From: CAJQPP01 sp963793465
GTDB lineage: Bacteria > Planctomycetota > Planctomycetia > Pirellulales > Pirellulaceae
Assembly (NCBI GenBank): GCA_963793465.1
Contig: CAWCAJ010000010.1
Span: forward strand, 1 to 64,000
Direction of reading: 5' to 3'
DNA length: 64,000 bases
Part shown: one piece after another, positions 40,978-50,300 of the stretch
Position numbering within the stretch: position 1 is the first letter of the stretch
Layout: every line of letters begins with the position of its first letter
The notes under the pieces: model-generated
What the model was told of the DNA's origin: nothing
Database searches by the model: none
What the model saw: the letters and a program-made list of their open reading frames with translations, nothing else
Translations under genes and position numbers: made by a program

Positions 40978-41050
40978 GGGTCCAAGGTGTTAGCGGCAGC
41001 ATTTCTGGCTCTTAACCAGCAAGGTGGGGGTTCAAGTCCCTCTGGTCCCA
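40978..41050 (+). tRNA. tRNA-Lys(CTT)
   Basis: Acceptor GGGTCCA/TGGTCCC with one mismatch, anticodon loop CTCTTAA on CTGG/CCAG, T arm GTGGGGGTTCAAGTCCCTC. Confidence 0.85.
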
Positions 41051-41133
41051 CTCGATCAACCAATGGGAGTACGCCCCAGCGTATCCATACCACCCAGCGG
41101 AACACGCCCCGGGGTATCCCTACCACATAAAAC

Positions 41134-41207
41134 AGCACTGGTCGTCCAGCGGCCAGGATACCGCTTTCGTAAGGCGGCGACGTGGGTTCGAGTCCCACCC
41201 AGTGCTC
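41134..41207 (+). tRNA. tRNA-Thr(CGT)
   Basis: Acceptor AGCACTG/CAGTGCT, anticodon loop TTCGTAA on CCGCT/GGCGG, T arm GTGGGTTCGAGTCCCAC. Confidence 0.88.
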
Positions 41208-41273
41208 TTGCACGATTGTCGGCGATTCCGGATGGCCGGGGTCATTGATCTTTGACAATCCGATTTAAGTTTT

Positions 41274-41344
41274 GCGCCCATGATGTAGCGGTAGCCTGCC
41301 GCCTTGCCATGGCGGAAGTGTGGGTTCAACTCCCACTGGGCGCT
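41274..41344 (+). tRNA. tRNA-Gly(GCC)
   Basis: Acceptor GCGCCCA/TGGGCGC, anticodon loop TTGCCAT on CCGCC/GGCGG, T arm GTGGGTTCAACTCCCAC. Confidence 0.9.
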
Positions 41345-41350
41345 CTGAAA

Positions 41351-41423
41351 CGTGCGGTACGCCATCTGGAGAGCGGCCTGTCTTAGAAGCAGGTGTCTGC
41401 GGGTTCGATTCCCGCCTGCACGA
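41351..41423 (+). tRNA. tRNA-Leu(TAG), short variable arm
   Basis: Acceptor CGTGCGG/CTGCACG, anticodon loop CTTAGAA on CCTGT/GCAGG, variable region only TGTCT, T arm GCGGGTTCGATTCCCGC, discriminator A. A bacterial Leu tRNA would normally have a long variable arm. Confidence 0.82.
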
Positions 41424-41520
41424 CTTCATCGCCTGGAGCGGACCTCATTTCGGCTTACTTTGTGGGGCAGGAATTGGCGGGGGCGACGTGTTCTTGAACG
41501 GTCGCGGCAAAAACAAACAC

Positions 41521-41592
41521 TCGGGGATCGGCTAACGGTCAGGCCAACTGCCTTTGAAGCAGTTTGTGAAGGTTCGAATCCTTCTCCCCGAT
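41521..41592 (+). tRNA. tRNA-Gln(TTG)
   Basis: Acceptor TCGGGGA/TCCCCGA, anticodon loop CTTTGAA on ACTGC/GCAGT, T arm GAAGGTTCGAATCCTTC. Confidence 0.9.
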
Positions 41593-41617
41593 CTTGATCC
41601 AGTGCGGAAAGAGGCCT

Positions 41618-41690
41618 GGGTTGGTAGCCAAGCGGCCAAGGCACTCGGCTGTTAACCGAGCGATCGTGGGTTCGAATCCCACCCAACCCG
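41618..41690 (+). tRNA. tRNA-Asn(GTT)
   Basis: Acceptor GGGTTGG/CCAACCC, anticodon loop CTGTTAA on CTCGG/CCGAG, T arm GTGGGTTCGAATCCCAC. Confidence 0.92.
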
Positions 41691-41738
41691 CTGAATTCGG
41701 AGCGTTTTCAAGGCCTGAAATCATGGCGGCAATAACAT

Positions 41739-41809
41739 ATCCTGTGGGTGTGATGGACGCATGACTGTCTTCGAAACAGTGGGACGAGGTTCGATTCCTC
41801 GACGGGATG
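41739..41809 (+). tRNA. tRNA-Arg(TCG)
   Basis: Acceptor ATCCTGT/ACGGGAT, anticodon loop CTTCGAA on ACTGT/ACAGT, T arm CGAGGTTCGATTCCTCG. Confidence 0.87.
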
Positions 41810-41841
41810 CTTCAAGTGGATACGGAAATCGGAAAGTGCCT

Positions 41842-41926
41842 GGAAGTCAACCGGCTGGATCAGGAAGCTGTTTTGAAAGCAGTGGACGCTGCCAAGCGTT
41901 TGGGGGTTCGAGTCCCTCGACTTCCG
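41842..41926 (+). tRNA. tRNA-Ser(TGA)
   Basis: 85 nt with a proper long variable arm (GACGCT..AGCGTT). Acceptor GGAAGTC/GACTTCC, anticodon loop TTTGAAA, T arm GGGGGTTCGAGTCCCTC. Shows that the array does keep a long arm where expected for Ser. Confidence 0.9.
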
Positions 41927-41966
41927 CTGCGGTTTCAGACCTGACATGGCCGACCGCTGGCAGCCA

Positions 41967-42039
41967 GCCCGAATACGCCAATGGCCGAGCGGCTCGGTTT
42001 AAACCCGAGCGATTGCAGGTTCGAATCCTGCTTCGGGCA
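41967..42039 (+). tRNA. tRNA-Leu(TAA), short variable arm
   Basis: Acceptor GCCCGAA/TTCGGGC, anticodon loop TTTAAAC on CTCGG/CCGAG, variable region CGATT, T arm GCAGGTTCGAATCCTGC, discriminator A. Same class I shape as the Leu tRNA at 41351. Confidence 0.84.
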
Positions 42040-42069
42040 CTGATGTTGGGTCGCACAACAAAAAATGCT

Positions 42070-42140
42070 GGGACGCTGGTCCAATGGAAGGACACCTGTT
42101 TTGCAAGCAGGAAATCGGGGTTCGATTCCCCGGCGCTCCA
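42070..42140 (+). tRNA. tRNA-Ala(TGC)
   Basis: Acceptor GGGACGC/GCGCTCC with one mismatch, anticodon loop TTTGCAA on CCTGT/GCAGG, T arm CGGGGTTCGATTCCCCG. The acceptor lacks the usual G3-U70 at a clear position only if position 3 pairs G-T, which it does here. Confidence 0.87.
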
Positions 42141-42176
42141 CTGAGCACGTTTTTTTTGCATCGCTCACAACTTACT

Positions 42177-42252
42177 GGCATGGTACGCAATTTGGTAAAG
42201 CGGCGAAGCTCAAACCTTCGTGAATCTGTGGGTTCGACTCCCACCCGTGCCA
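42177..42252 (+). tRNA. tRNA-Leu(CAA), short variable arm
   Basis: Acceptor GGCATGG/CCGTGCC, D arm CGCAATTTGGTAAAGCG, anticodon loop CTCAAAC on CGAAG/CTTCG, variable region TGAATCT, T arm GTGGGTTCGACTCCCAC, discriminator A. Confidence 0.82.
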
Positions 42253-42301
42253 CTGGTCCGAGAGGCGTGGGCCACGCGGGATCGCCAGGTTCCGGCCACA
42301 C

Positions 42302-42375
42302 GGTGCCGTAGTGTTAACGGTTGAGCACGGCAGATTGTCGATCTGTCAGAGCGGGTTCGAATCCCGTCGGCATCG
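42302..42375 (+). tRNA. tRNA-Asp(GTC)
   Basis: Acceptor GGTGCCG/CGGCATC, anticodon loop TTGTCGA on GCAGA/TCTGT, T arm GCGGGTTCGAATCCCGT, discriminator G. Confidence 0.9.
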
Positions 42376-42402
42376 CTGGATTTTGTGGTCTCGATCAACT
42401 TG

Positions 42403-42470
42403 TGCAGACGAGCTGGGACTCAAGCGGCTTTCATACGGCCGCCCGTTCGGTTCGATTCCGAAGTCTGCAA
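42403..42470 (+). tRNA. tRNA with CAT anticodon (Met or Ile2), short
   Basis: Acceptor TGCAGAC/GTCTGCA, anticodon loop TTCATAC on CGGCT/GGCCG, T arm TTCGGTTCGATTCCGAA. Only 68 nt, with a small D arm. Met elongator versus Ile(CAT) cannot be decided by eye. Confidence 0.75.
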
Positions 42471-42529
42471 TTTGCGTCGGGAGTATCGCCCTGGACCAGA
42501 GCTGCCGATCGCAAGTGAACGCGAATCCT

Positions 42530-42602
42530 GTCCTTGGAGTGTGCCGGATTCGCACGCGACTTTGCGAAGGTCGAAGACCAGGTTCAATTCCTGGCAAGGA
42601 CA
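42530..42602 (+). tRNA. tRNA-Arg(GCG)
   Basis: Acceptor GTCCTTG/CAAGGAC, anticodon loop TTGCGAA on CGACT/GGTCG, T arm CCAGGTTCAATTCCTGG. GCG is rare in bacteria, where CGU/CGC are normally read by an inosine-modified ACG tRNA. Confidence 0.8.
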
Positions 42603-42781
42603 CTCACCCGGCCGACATTACCCCGCATCCTCAAGCCATTTGACCCTGAATGGCAGATCGCTGCCCGCCGTATCTTGGCGGGGCTGCCGTTGGGAATCCG
42701 AGTGGGTTGACCCAGCCTGAAAACGATACCACCTGGATTCCAGGCAGCGATCCCGGGGAAGACCCAAAGCAGTGTCTCCAT
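42603..42781. other. Stretch between tRNA array and tandem repeats
   Basis: No gene or tRNA seen. No clear terminator for the array. Confidence 0.4.
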
Positions 42782-43868
42782 TCTCCGTTCGCTCTGTTAC
42801 CTTCTGTTCCAAAACCGTGATCCTGTCGATCCTGTCATCCCGTCCACTCTGTTACCTTCTGTTCCATTACCGTGATCCTGTCATCCCGTCCCCTCTGTCT
42901 TCTCAACGAATGTGGGGCGTCTCGCCAGTCCATTCCAAGCGCCAGTCCATTCCAACCGTCAGGGTTGGGGTCCCTCGCTGACGCTTCGGGTTGGGATAGA
43001 ATGAGATGGAAAGGCGGCGGGCGGAAGCTCCGTTCCCTCTGTTACCTTCTGTTCCAAAACCGTGATCCTGTCGATCCTGTCATCCCGTCCACTTCTTCTT
43101 CTCAACGAATGTGGGGCGTCTCGCCAGTCCATTCCAATCGCCAGTCCATTCCAACCGCCAGTCCATTCCAACCGTCAGGGTTGGGGTCCCTCGCTGACGC
43201 GTCGGGTTGGGATGGAATGAGATGGAAAGGCGGCGGGCGGAAGCTCCGTTCGCTCTGTTACCTTCTGTTCCAAAACCGTGATCCTGTCGATCCTGTCATC
43301 CCGTCCACTCTGTCTTCTCAACGAATGGGAGGCGTCTCGCCAGTCCATTCCAAGCGCTCAGTCCATTCCAACCGTCAGTCATTTCAGCCGTCGTGGTTGG
43401 GGTCCCTCGCTGACGCGTCGGGTTGGGATCAGACTGAGATGGAAAGGCGGCGGGCGGCAGTGCTCCGTTCTCCTCTGTTACCTTCTGTTCCAAAACCGTG
43501 ATCCTGTCGATCCTGTCATCCCGTCCCCTCTTTCTGCTCAAGGAATGTGGGGCGTCTCGCCAGTCCATTCCAGCCGTCAGTCCATTCCAGCCGTCAGTCC
43601 ATTCCAGCCGTCAGTCCATTTCAGCCGTCGTGGTTGGGGTCCCTCGCTGACGCGTCGGGTTGGGATAACTGGCGGGTGCCCTCTCCGTTCTCTCTGTTTC
43701 CTTCTGTTCCAATGCCGTGATCCTGTCGATCCTGTCATCCCGTCCCCTCTTTCCGCTCAAGGAATGTGGGGCGTCTCGCCCGTCCATTCCAACCGCCAGT
43801 CCATTCCAACCGTCAGTCCATTCCAGCCGTCGTGGTTGGGGTCCCTCGCTGACGCGTCGGGTTGGGAT
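42782..43868. repeat. Tandem repeat block, five units of about 215-240 bp
   Basis: GTTGGGGTCCCTCGCTGACG and GTGATCCTGTCGATCCTGTC recur in register near 42961, 43180, 43397, 43634 and 43848. Nested inside each unit is a variable number of 16-bp copies of CAGTCCATTCCAACCG. The reading frames through it give low-complexity products and I regard it as non-coding. The GTCCCTCGCTGACGCGTCGGG core recurs in many planctomycete genomes as I recall. Confidence 0.88.
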
Positions 43869-44056
43869 TTCCGAACTGCTGCCCGCGAAGTGCGCGACGC
43901 TCGATACAACCGACCTACCTTTGAGGCTACCATTTTCTAACTCCAATCTTCACAACCGCACCCGAATTCCGGCTAACATTCTAACCGGATTCGAAGCATC
44001 ATGGTGTGAACTGGAATGTTGTATGGACGCCTTACCGTATTCGAACTTTGAGAACC
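43869..44056. other. Upstream region of the BNR-type gene
   Basis: About 190 bp with no gene. It must hold the promoter of the gene at 44057, but I see no strong consensus. Confidence 0.35.
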
Positions 44057-47000
44057 ATGAAACCGCTCAACCGACCCACCTGTTTGATGACCGCCCTGAT
44101 CCTTGGCATCGCCCTGTGCCCATTGAACGAGGTCGCCGGGCAAACCGAGCAGGAGCCAGCCGCTGAGACATTGAGTCAATTCCTGCAGCCGGTCAAATGG
44201 CGTTGTATTGGTCCGTTTCGCGGCGGACGTTCCGTCTGTGCGTCGGGCGTGGTCGGGGATTCGCGAACCTACTACATGGGTACGACGGGCGGTGGCCTCT
44301 GGAAGACGGTCGATGCAGGCCACCATTGGAAGAACATTTCAGACGGCTTTTTCCAGACCGGTTCCGTGGGTGCGATCGCGGTTTCCGAAAGTGATCCCAA
44401 TGTCGTTTACGTTGGCATGGGCGAACACGCACCGCGAGGTGTCATGACGTCGCATGGAGATGGCGTCTACAAGTCGACGGATGCAGGAAAAACATGGACC
44501 CACCTCGGTCTGTCAGAGACTCAACACATTGCCCGGATCGTGATCCATCCCAAAGACCCCGAGACCGTGTATGTCGCCGCCCAGGGCGCCCTGTACGCCC
44601 CCAACCAGGAACGCGGCATTTACAAATCCCACGACGGCGGAACGACCTGGGAACGCGTTCTCTTCGTCAATCCACTGACCGGATGTTCGGAGTTGTCGAT
44701 GGACATGAGCAATCCGCGAGTCCTTTACGCCACCATGTGGGAGCATCAGCGGAAGCCGTGGATCGTGATTAGCGGGGGCGAAGGGAGCGGCGTTTACAAG
44801 TCCACGGATGCCGGAGCGACCTGGAACAAGATCCACGAAGGACTGCCTGACGAAAAGGGCAAGCTGGCGATCGCTGTCGCTCGTTCCAATCCCGAAAAGG
44901 TCTATGCGTTGCTCGAGAGTGACAGAGAGAAAGACAAAGGGGGTTTGTTTGTCTCCAACAATGGTGGCAAGCAATGGTCCCGGGTCAGCAAAGACCACCG
45001 CTTGATCCAGCGTGCCTGGTACTACACCGAGTTGTTTGTCGATCCCAAAGATGAACACACGCTTTACGTGCTGAGCGCTCCGGCCTTGCGTTCGATCGAC
45101 GGTGGCAAGAACTGGGAAGTTCTCTCCGGCACCCACGGTGATTTTCACGACCTGTGGATCAACCCCGACGATTCCCGCAACATGGTCATTGCCAATGATG
45201 GAGGGGCCGCCATCAGTTTTGATTTCGGAAGCCAATGGTCGGCTCAGGATAACATGCCAACGGCCCAGCTGTATCGACTGAATGTCGACAATCAATTCCC
45301 TTATCGAATCTATGCCGGGCAGCAGGACAATACTTCGCTGAGGATTGCCAGCATGGAACCGGGAAGCGGCGGGATTTCCGAGCGAAGCTGGACCGCGTCC
45401 GCCGGAGGTGAGAGTGCTTTTCTGGCGTTCGATCCGGACAACCCGCGACTCGTTTTCGGGGGAAGTTATCTCGGAACCATCGACGTGCTGGATACAGAAG
45501 CGTTCGCCAGCACCCGGATCATGGCCGCACCCATCCAGTACCTGGGCCGAGCGGCACGGGAGATGAAATATCTGTTCAACTGGAATGCACCCATCATTGC
45601 CTCACAACATGAACCCGCTACGTTCTATCACGGCGCACAATATCTGCTGCGAACACGAGACATGGGACAAACATGGGAAGAGGCTTCTCCCGATCTGACA
45701 CGCAACCAGGATCACAAACAGGGCAAGGGAGGTGGTCCCTACACGGTTGAGGCCGTGGGGGCCGAGAATTATGGAACACTCAGCTATGTCGCCGAATCAC
45801 CCCATGAAAAAGGGGTTATCTGGACTGGCAGCGACGACGGACTCGTCCACATCACTCGCGACGGCGGCGGCAACTGGACCGATGTGACGCCAGAAGACCT
45901 GGAAGAGTGTTTGGTGAATGCGATTGAAGTTTCCCCGCACGACAAGGGGACGGCGTACATCGCCACAACCCGGTACAAATTCAATGACAAGCGACCGGGA
46001 ATCTACAAGACGACCAATTACGGTGAGAGTTGGACGCGGATCGACGAGGGCATTCCCGTAGGATCCTTCACTCGCGTCGTACGGGAGGATGACCAACGCC
46101 GGGACCTGCTGTTCGCCGGAACGGAAACAGGCATCTATGTTTCGTGGAATGGCGGAAAACGTTGGCAGTCGCTGCAGCTGAATTTGCCCGTGACGCCGAT
46201 CCTGGACCTGGCCGTACGGCACGGAGACCTGATTGCGGCCACTTCGGGCAGGTCGATCTGGATTCTGGATGATGTGGGACTGATTCGGCAATGGGAATCG
46301 GGCCACCGCGGGCTGCGACTATACCAGCCGGAATCTGCGGTGCTTTCCAACCACGGCAGTGAACTCGACAAGAACAGTCCCGATTTCCAGGGTGCTGATC
46401 CACTACGCGGCGTCAATCCGGCCAACGGCCTGGTGGTCTATTACCATCTTCCCGATTTGCCCGAGGCAAGACATATCGAGTTGGAGATTCGGGATTCTCA
46501 GGGCAACCTGGTCAACCGCTTCTCATCCAAAAAGGAAAAAGGTCAGAAAAAGTACGATGGTGGCCCGCCCCTTCCTCCCACGCTCAGCAAGCAGGAAGGA
46601 CTGAATCGATTTGTCTGGGACATGCGGTATCAGACCATGCCGGGAATTCCGGTGGCCTATATCGAAGCAAGTTACCTGGGACACAAGGCGGTTCCGGGCG
46701 AATACGAATTGAGTCTCAAGCTGGGCGATCAAGTCCGTCAGTCCACTGGCGAGATTCTGCCCAATCCGCTCTACCCGACGACCGTCCAGGAATATGCGGA
46801 ATACCACACCGCGATGTCGGAAATGGAACAATCGCTGACGACGATGCACGACAAGACCAATCGACTGTACAGGATTCAAATCCAGTTGAAAAAACTGCTT
46901 GGATCGCTTCCCGGGGATGATGCCCACCAACAACTCAGAGAGGAGGGCAAAGCGCTGTACGAAAAACTCAAAACCTGGGACGAAGAGATGGTTCAGCGGA

Positions 47001-47248
47001 AGTCCAAGGCTTATGACGATGTGGAGAACTACCCCAACAAGTTCACGGCCGAATATCTTTTCCTGATCAACCAGACCGAAAGTGACATTCCCCGTGTCAC
47101 CCAGGCAGTGCGGGATCGGCGGAAGGAACTCGAAAGCCAGTGGGACGAGTTGCAACGACAAGCGGATGCTTTTGTCGAAGATGAAATACCCGCGTACAAC
47201 AGAAAACTCTGGGAACACAACATCGGTGCGATCTGGCCGAACGAGTAG
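44057..47248 (+). CDS. Large exported sortilin/BNR-repeat propeller protein
   Basis: 1063 residues from ATG 44057. Signal peptide (LMTALILGIALCPLNEVAGQ). Many BNR/sortilin-type blades: TTGGGLWKTVDAGHHWKNIS, GVYKSTDAGKTWTHL, GIYKSHDGGTTWERV, VYKSTDAGATWNKI, LFVSNNGGKQWSRV, GLVHITRDGGGNWTDV, and more up to about residue 750. This is the VPS10-like glycosyl-hydrolase-labelled family common in planctomycetes and Bacteroidetes; propeller fold, no catalytic site evident. The last 300 residues are helical (QTESDIPRVTQAVRDRRKEL). Monocistronic. Confidence 0.9.
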   Translation: MKPLNRPTCLMTALILGIALCPLNEVAGQTEQEPAAETLSQFLQPVKWRCIGPFRGGRSVCASGVVGDSRTYYMGTTGGGLWKTVDAGHHWKNISDGFFQTGSVGAIAVSESDPNVVYVGMGEHAPRGVMTSHGDGVYKSTDAGKTWTHLGLSETQHIARIVIHPKDPETVYVAAQGALYAPNQERGIYKSHDGGTTWERVLFVNPLTGCSELSMDMSNPRVLYATMWEHQRKPWIVISGGEGSGVYKSTDAGATWNKIHEGLPDEKGKLAIAVARSNPEKVYALLESDREKDKGGLFVSNNGGKQWSRVSKDHRLIQRAWYYTELFVDPKDEHTLYVLSAPALRSIDGGKNWEVLSGTHGDFHDLWINPDDSRNMVIANDGGAAISFDFGSQWSAQDNMPTAQLYRLNVDNQFPYRIYAGQQDNTSLRIASMEPGSGGISERSWTASAGGESAFLAFDPDNPRLVFGGSYLGTIDVLDTEAFASTRIMAAPIQYLGRAAREMKYLFNWNAPIIASQHEPATFYHGAQYLLRTRDMGQTWEEASPDLTRNQDHKQGKGGGPYTVEAVGAENYGTLSYVAESPHEKGVIWTGSDDGLVHITRDGGGNWTDVTPEDLEECLVNAIEVSPHDKGTAYIATTRYKFNDKRPGIYKTTNYGESWTRIDEGIPVGSFTRVVREDDQRRDLLFAGTETGIYVSWNGGKRWQSLQLNLPVTPILDLAVRHGDLIAATSGRSIWILDDVGLIRQWESGHRGLRLYQPESAVLSNHGSELDKNSPDFQGADPLRGVNPANGLVVYYHLPDLPEARHIELEIRDSQGNLVNRFSSKKEKGQKKYDGGPPLPPTLSKQEGLNRFVWDMRYQTMPGIPVAYIEASYLGHKAVPGEYELSLKLGDQVRQSTGEILPNPLYPTTVQEYAEYHTAMSEMEQSLTTMHDKTNRLYRIQIQLKKLLGSLPGDDAHQQLREEGKALYEKLKTWDEEMVQRKSKAYDDVENYPNKFTAEYLFLINQTESDIPRVTQAVRDRRKELESQWDELQRQADAFVEDEIPAYNRKLWEHNIGAIWPNE

Positions 47249-47381
47249 CCCGCGGGATCTCGCTCGGAATCAAACCCGTTGGCTCGGGTCATCCGGTTGA
47301 CTGCGTGGCCTGACGAGGAAGGAATCGGGTACCCCCACACGTCCTACCCAAAAGCCCGCTTGTTCAGCCAAAGTTCGCTGT

Positions 47382-50300
47382 TCAGTGGTCCCCGCTTTCC
47401 CGATCTTCCTGGGCGGCTAATCGTCTGACATGGCGAATGCTCTTGTCCAAATTGATCAAAAGCTGGTCGACTTCCCGGGGCATGCTGTCTTTGGCTTTCA
47501 ATTGTAGGGCAATTTCCTGCGCACTTTCGAACTGTTCAATCGCCTGGTCGTACTCTTTTACGTATTGAAGTCCCTGGGCAAGGAATGCGTGGGCTTTCAG
47601 CAGGTCCAGCTGGGCCTTTGCGTCGGCGGGATCCCGGTCGGCCAACTGTTCGTTCACTTCCAACAGCTTTCGGAGAAGCCCGATGCCTTTGCTGCGATTT
47701 CCCTGCAGGAAGTGGGCTTGTCCGAGTTGCTGGTACGATACGGCCAAGGTGCGTTGGAAACCGGAATTGGAAGAATCGGCTTCTGCGAGTCGGCTAATGA
47801 TTTCCGTGGATTCAACGTATGCCGAGATGGCGTCTTGGTGATTTCCGAGTTGATATTCGGCGTCGCCAATATGCCTCAGGGCAATTGACAGCTCACTTTG
47901 CGCAAGCGTGTTCGCTGGATCCTGGCCCGCGATTTGTTTCTTTATTTCCAGCATGTTTTCATAATGGGTACGGGCGTTTGCCCAATCCCGTCGTGCTTCG
48001 CAGACCCGACCCATTCTTTCATAGGCTGTCGAAAGATCCCTTTTCGATAATGCGTCGTCAGGACTTTCGATGGATACCTGTTCGCAAATACGCAAGACTT
48101 CCTTGAAATACTCCTCGGCACGATCGATCTCACCGAATTGCAAATGGATGTCACCTATTTTGCGATTCGCGTAGGATAACTCGCGACGAAGTCCTGTTTC
48201 GTGCGGGAAGGTGTTGACTAGCGCCCGGTCGTTTTCCAGTTTTCGTGTGAAATACGCCATCGCCTGTTCCGTATTTCCCATTCGCTGGTAGATGGTACCC
48301 ATCCGTGCCAGGGAAATAGAGAATCCAGTTTGCACGTGGATATTCAGCGGGTCCTCTTCAATCAACGTTTCTCGAATACCAATGTCTTTTTCGTAAGCGG
48401 TCAGGGCTTCGGAAATCTGCCCCAGCTCGAACTGCACGTCGCCCCAGTTGTTGTATGCCGTCCCCAGATCGTTTTGCAAAACCAGATTCATGGGGTTTGA
48501 ATCCGCCAGTTGTTTCCGAAGCTCCAGCGATTCTGCAAACACCTTATCGGCTTCGGTCGTCCGGGCAGTGTCCAAATACAGGTACCCGAGATGTGCCTGC
48601 GTCCTGGCGAGTTCACTTTGTGTGGAAATGACCCGTGGGCCCCGGGCAACGATTCGCTTGTCCAAGTCCAGCTTTCGTTCCATGTTCTGCAGGGCCGCCA
48701 CGACATTGCCCTGCGATCGTTCCAGGTCTGCCATGCTTTGCAATGCCGTTGATAAGCCACGCTGGGCAAAAGAATTTGGCTGATCGCGATCCAGCACCCT
48801 TTCGTACGTGCCAATGGACTGCTGGATATGTTGTCTGGCCTCATTTTTGCGGTCGAGCAGCGACAGAACTTCACCCAAGTGACAATGGGTTGTTGCCAAT
48901 TCGCCCTGGGCAATCGTGTTCGATGGATCGGCATCCGCCAATTCCTTTTTGATCTCGTACATTCTCTCGAAGGCGGATAGCGCCTCCGGCAATTTGCCGA
49001 GAGTCTTTAAGGCCGTGGCCTGACGCTCGATGGCAGTCGATTGTTCCCGTCGAGCAATGGCATGACTGCGAAATAGTGAAGCACCATCCGAGATTGTCTT
49101 TGCCGCACGGTCGTAGAGTTCCTTGGCTGCAGTGGTTTCCGCAGTCTGAAAAAGTAGGTCACCCATGTTGCAGAGCGCATTCGACATGCTGCGAACGACC
49201 TGAGCATTGCTTGGATCAGCGGCCAGGAGTCGCTCGTTAATTTCCAGTGATTTTTGGAATGCGATTCCTGCGTCTCGCGTATTTCCCATCACAAGTTGAA
49301 TCCGGCCGAGTGTTTCCTGTGCCATGGAAAATTCAATTTGTGCTCGCAGGTCTGTTGGTTCCGCCACTGCAAGTTCCTGGCGAATGTCCATGCCCCGTTG
49401 GATTTGCTCCAAGGCTTCCGACATACGCCCCAGGCTCTCCAACACGGAGGCGGTCTCAACAAAAGCCTGCGCCAATGTGCGTCGAATCGTTGTGTCGTCC
49501 GGGAACTGGGTAACCAGGTCTTCGTGAAATTTCAGGTTGTTTTGCAATACTGCCAGAGCCTCCGTGGCGCTGCCAACTTCTTTCAACATTCGGCTCCGGT
49601 TCAATTCGACAGCAGCCATTTCCTGGCGTAGCTGCATGTCGTCGGCATTATCGCCCAGTGCCTGCTTCAGAATTGTCGATGCATTCTGAAAAGCCTCGAG
49701 AGCGTGTTGCGATGAACCCCTTAATTGTTGAACCGCGCCGATACGGTTATAGGCACTTCCGATGTCCCGTCGGGTCTGCAAAGTCTCAGGATCCTGCAAT
49801 GCGAGCTGTCTGTAAATGCGGAGAGCGTGTTCAAAGTCATCGAGCGCGGAATCGTTGTTTCCGGTCCGCATCTGCAACTGGCCAGTTTTTTCGTAGGTTA
49901 CGGCCAGCGACCGGATAAATCCTGCATCCTGCGGATGAAGATTTACCAGTTCCAACGCAATCTCGTGGGCTCGACCGTGAAGAGCGGTTGCCAATTCAAG
50001 TATCGAACGTTCCTCGTCGGTTGCCTCATTCACCAGGAGATCGGTATGCGGATCCGGTATCTCAAACTGCAGTACGATGTCCCCAAGTTCATTAAGTGCC
50101 GTCATTGTTTCATAATCGACGGACGATTGACCAACAAATTCGGTAGCGACACCGCCAAGCTTTTGCAGAGATGTGTTCAATAGCCGTCGCCGGATTTCAC
50201 CGCCGCCGGACACGTTTTTCAAGCCCTCCTGAATGTCTCCGATGATCGAGGCCAGAGTTGACAAGGCAAGTTGGCTTTGCTGACGAGCTGACTCTTCGTT

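Noticed and set aside
43000..43940. Open frames through the tandem repeat block
   Set aside because: They are open only because the repeat has few stop codons; products are low-complexity and appear on both strands.
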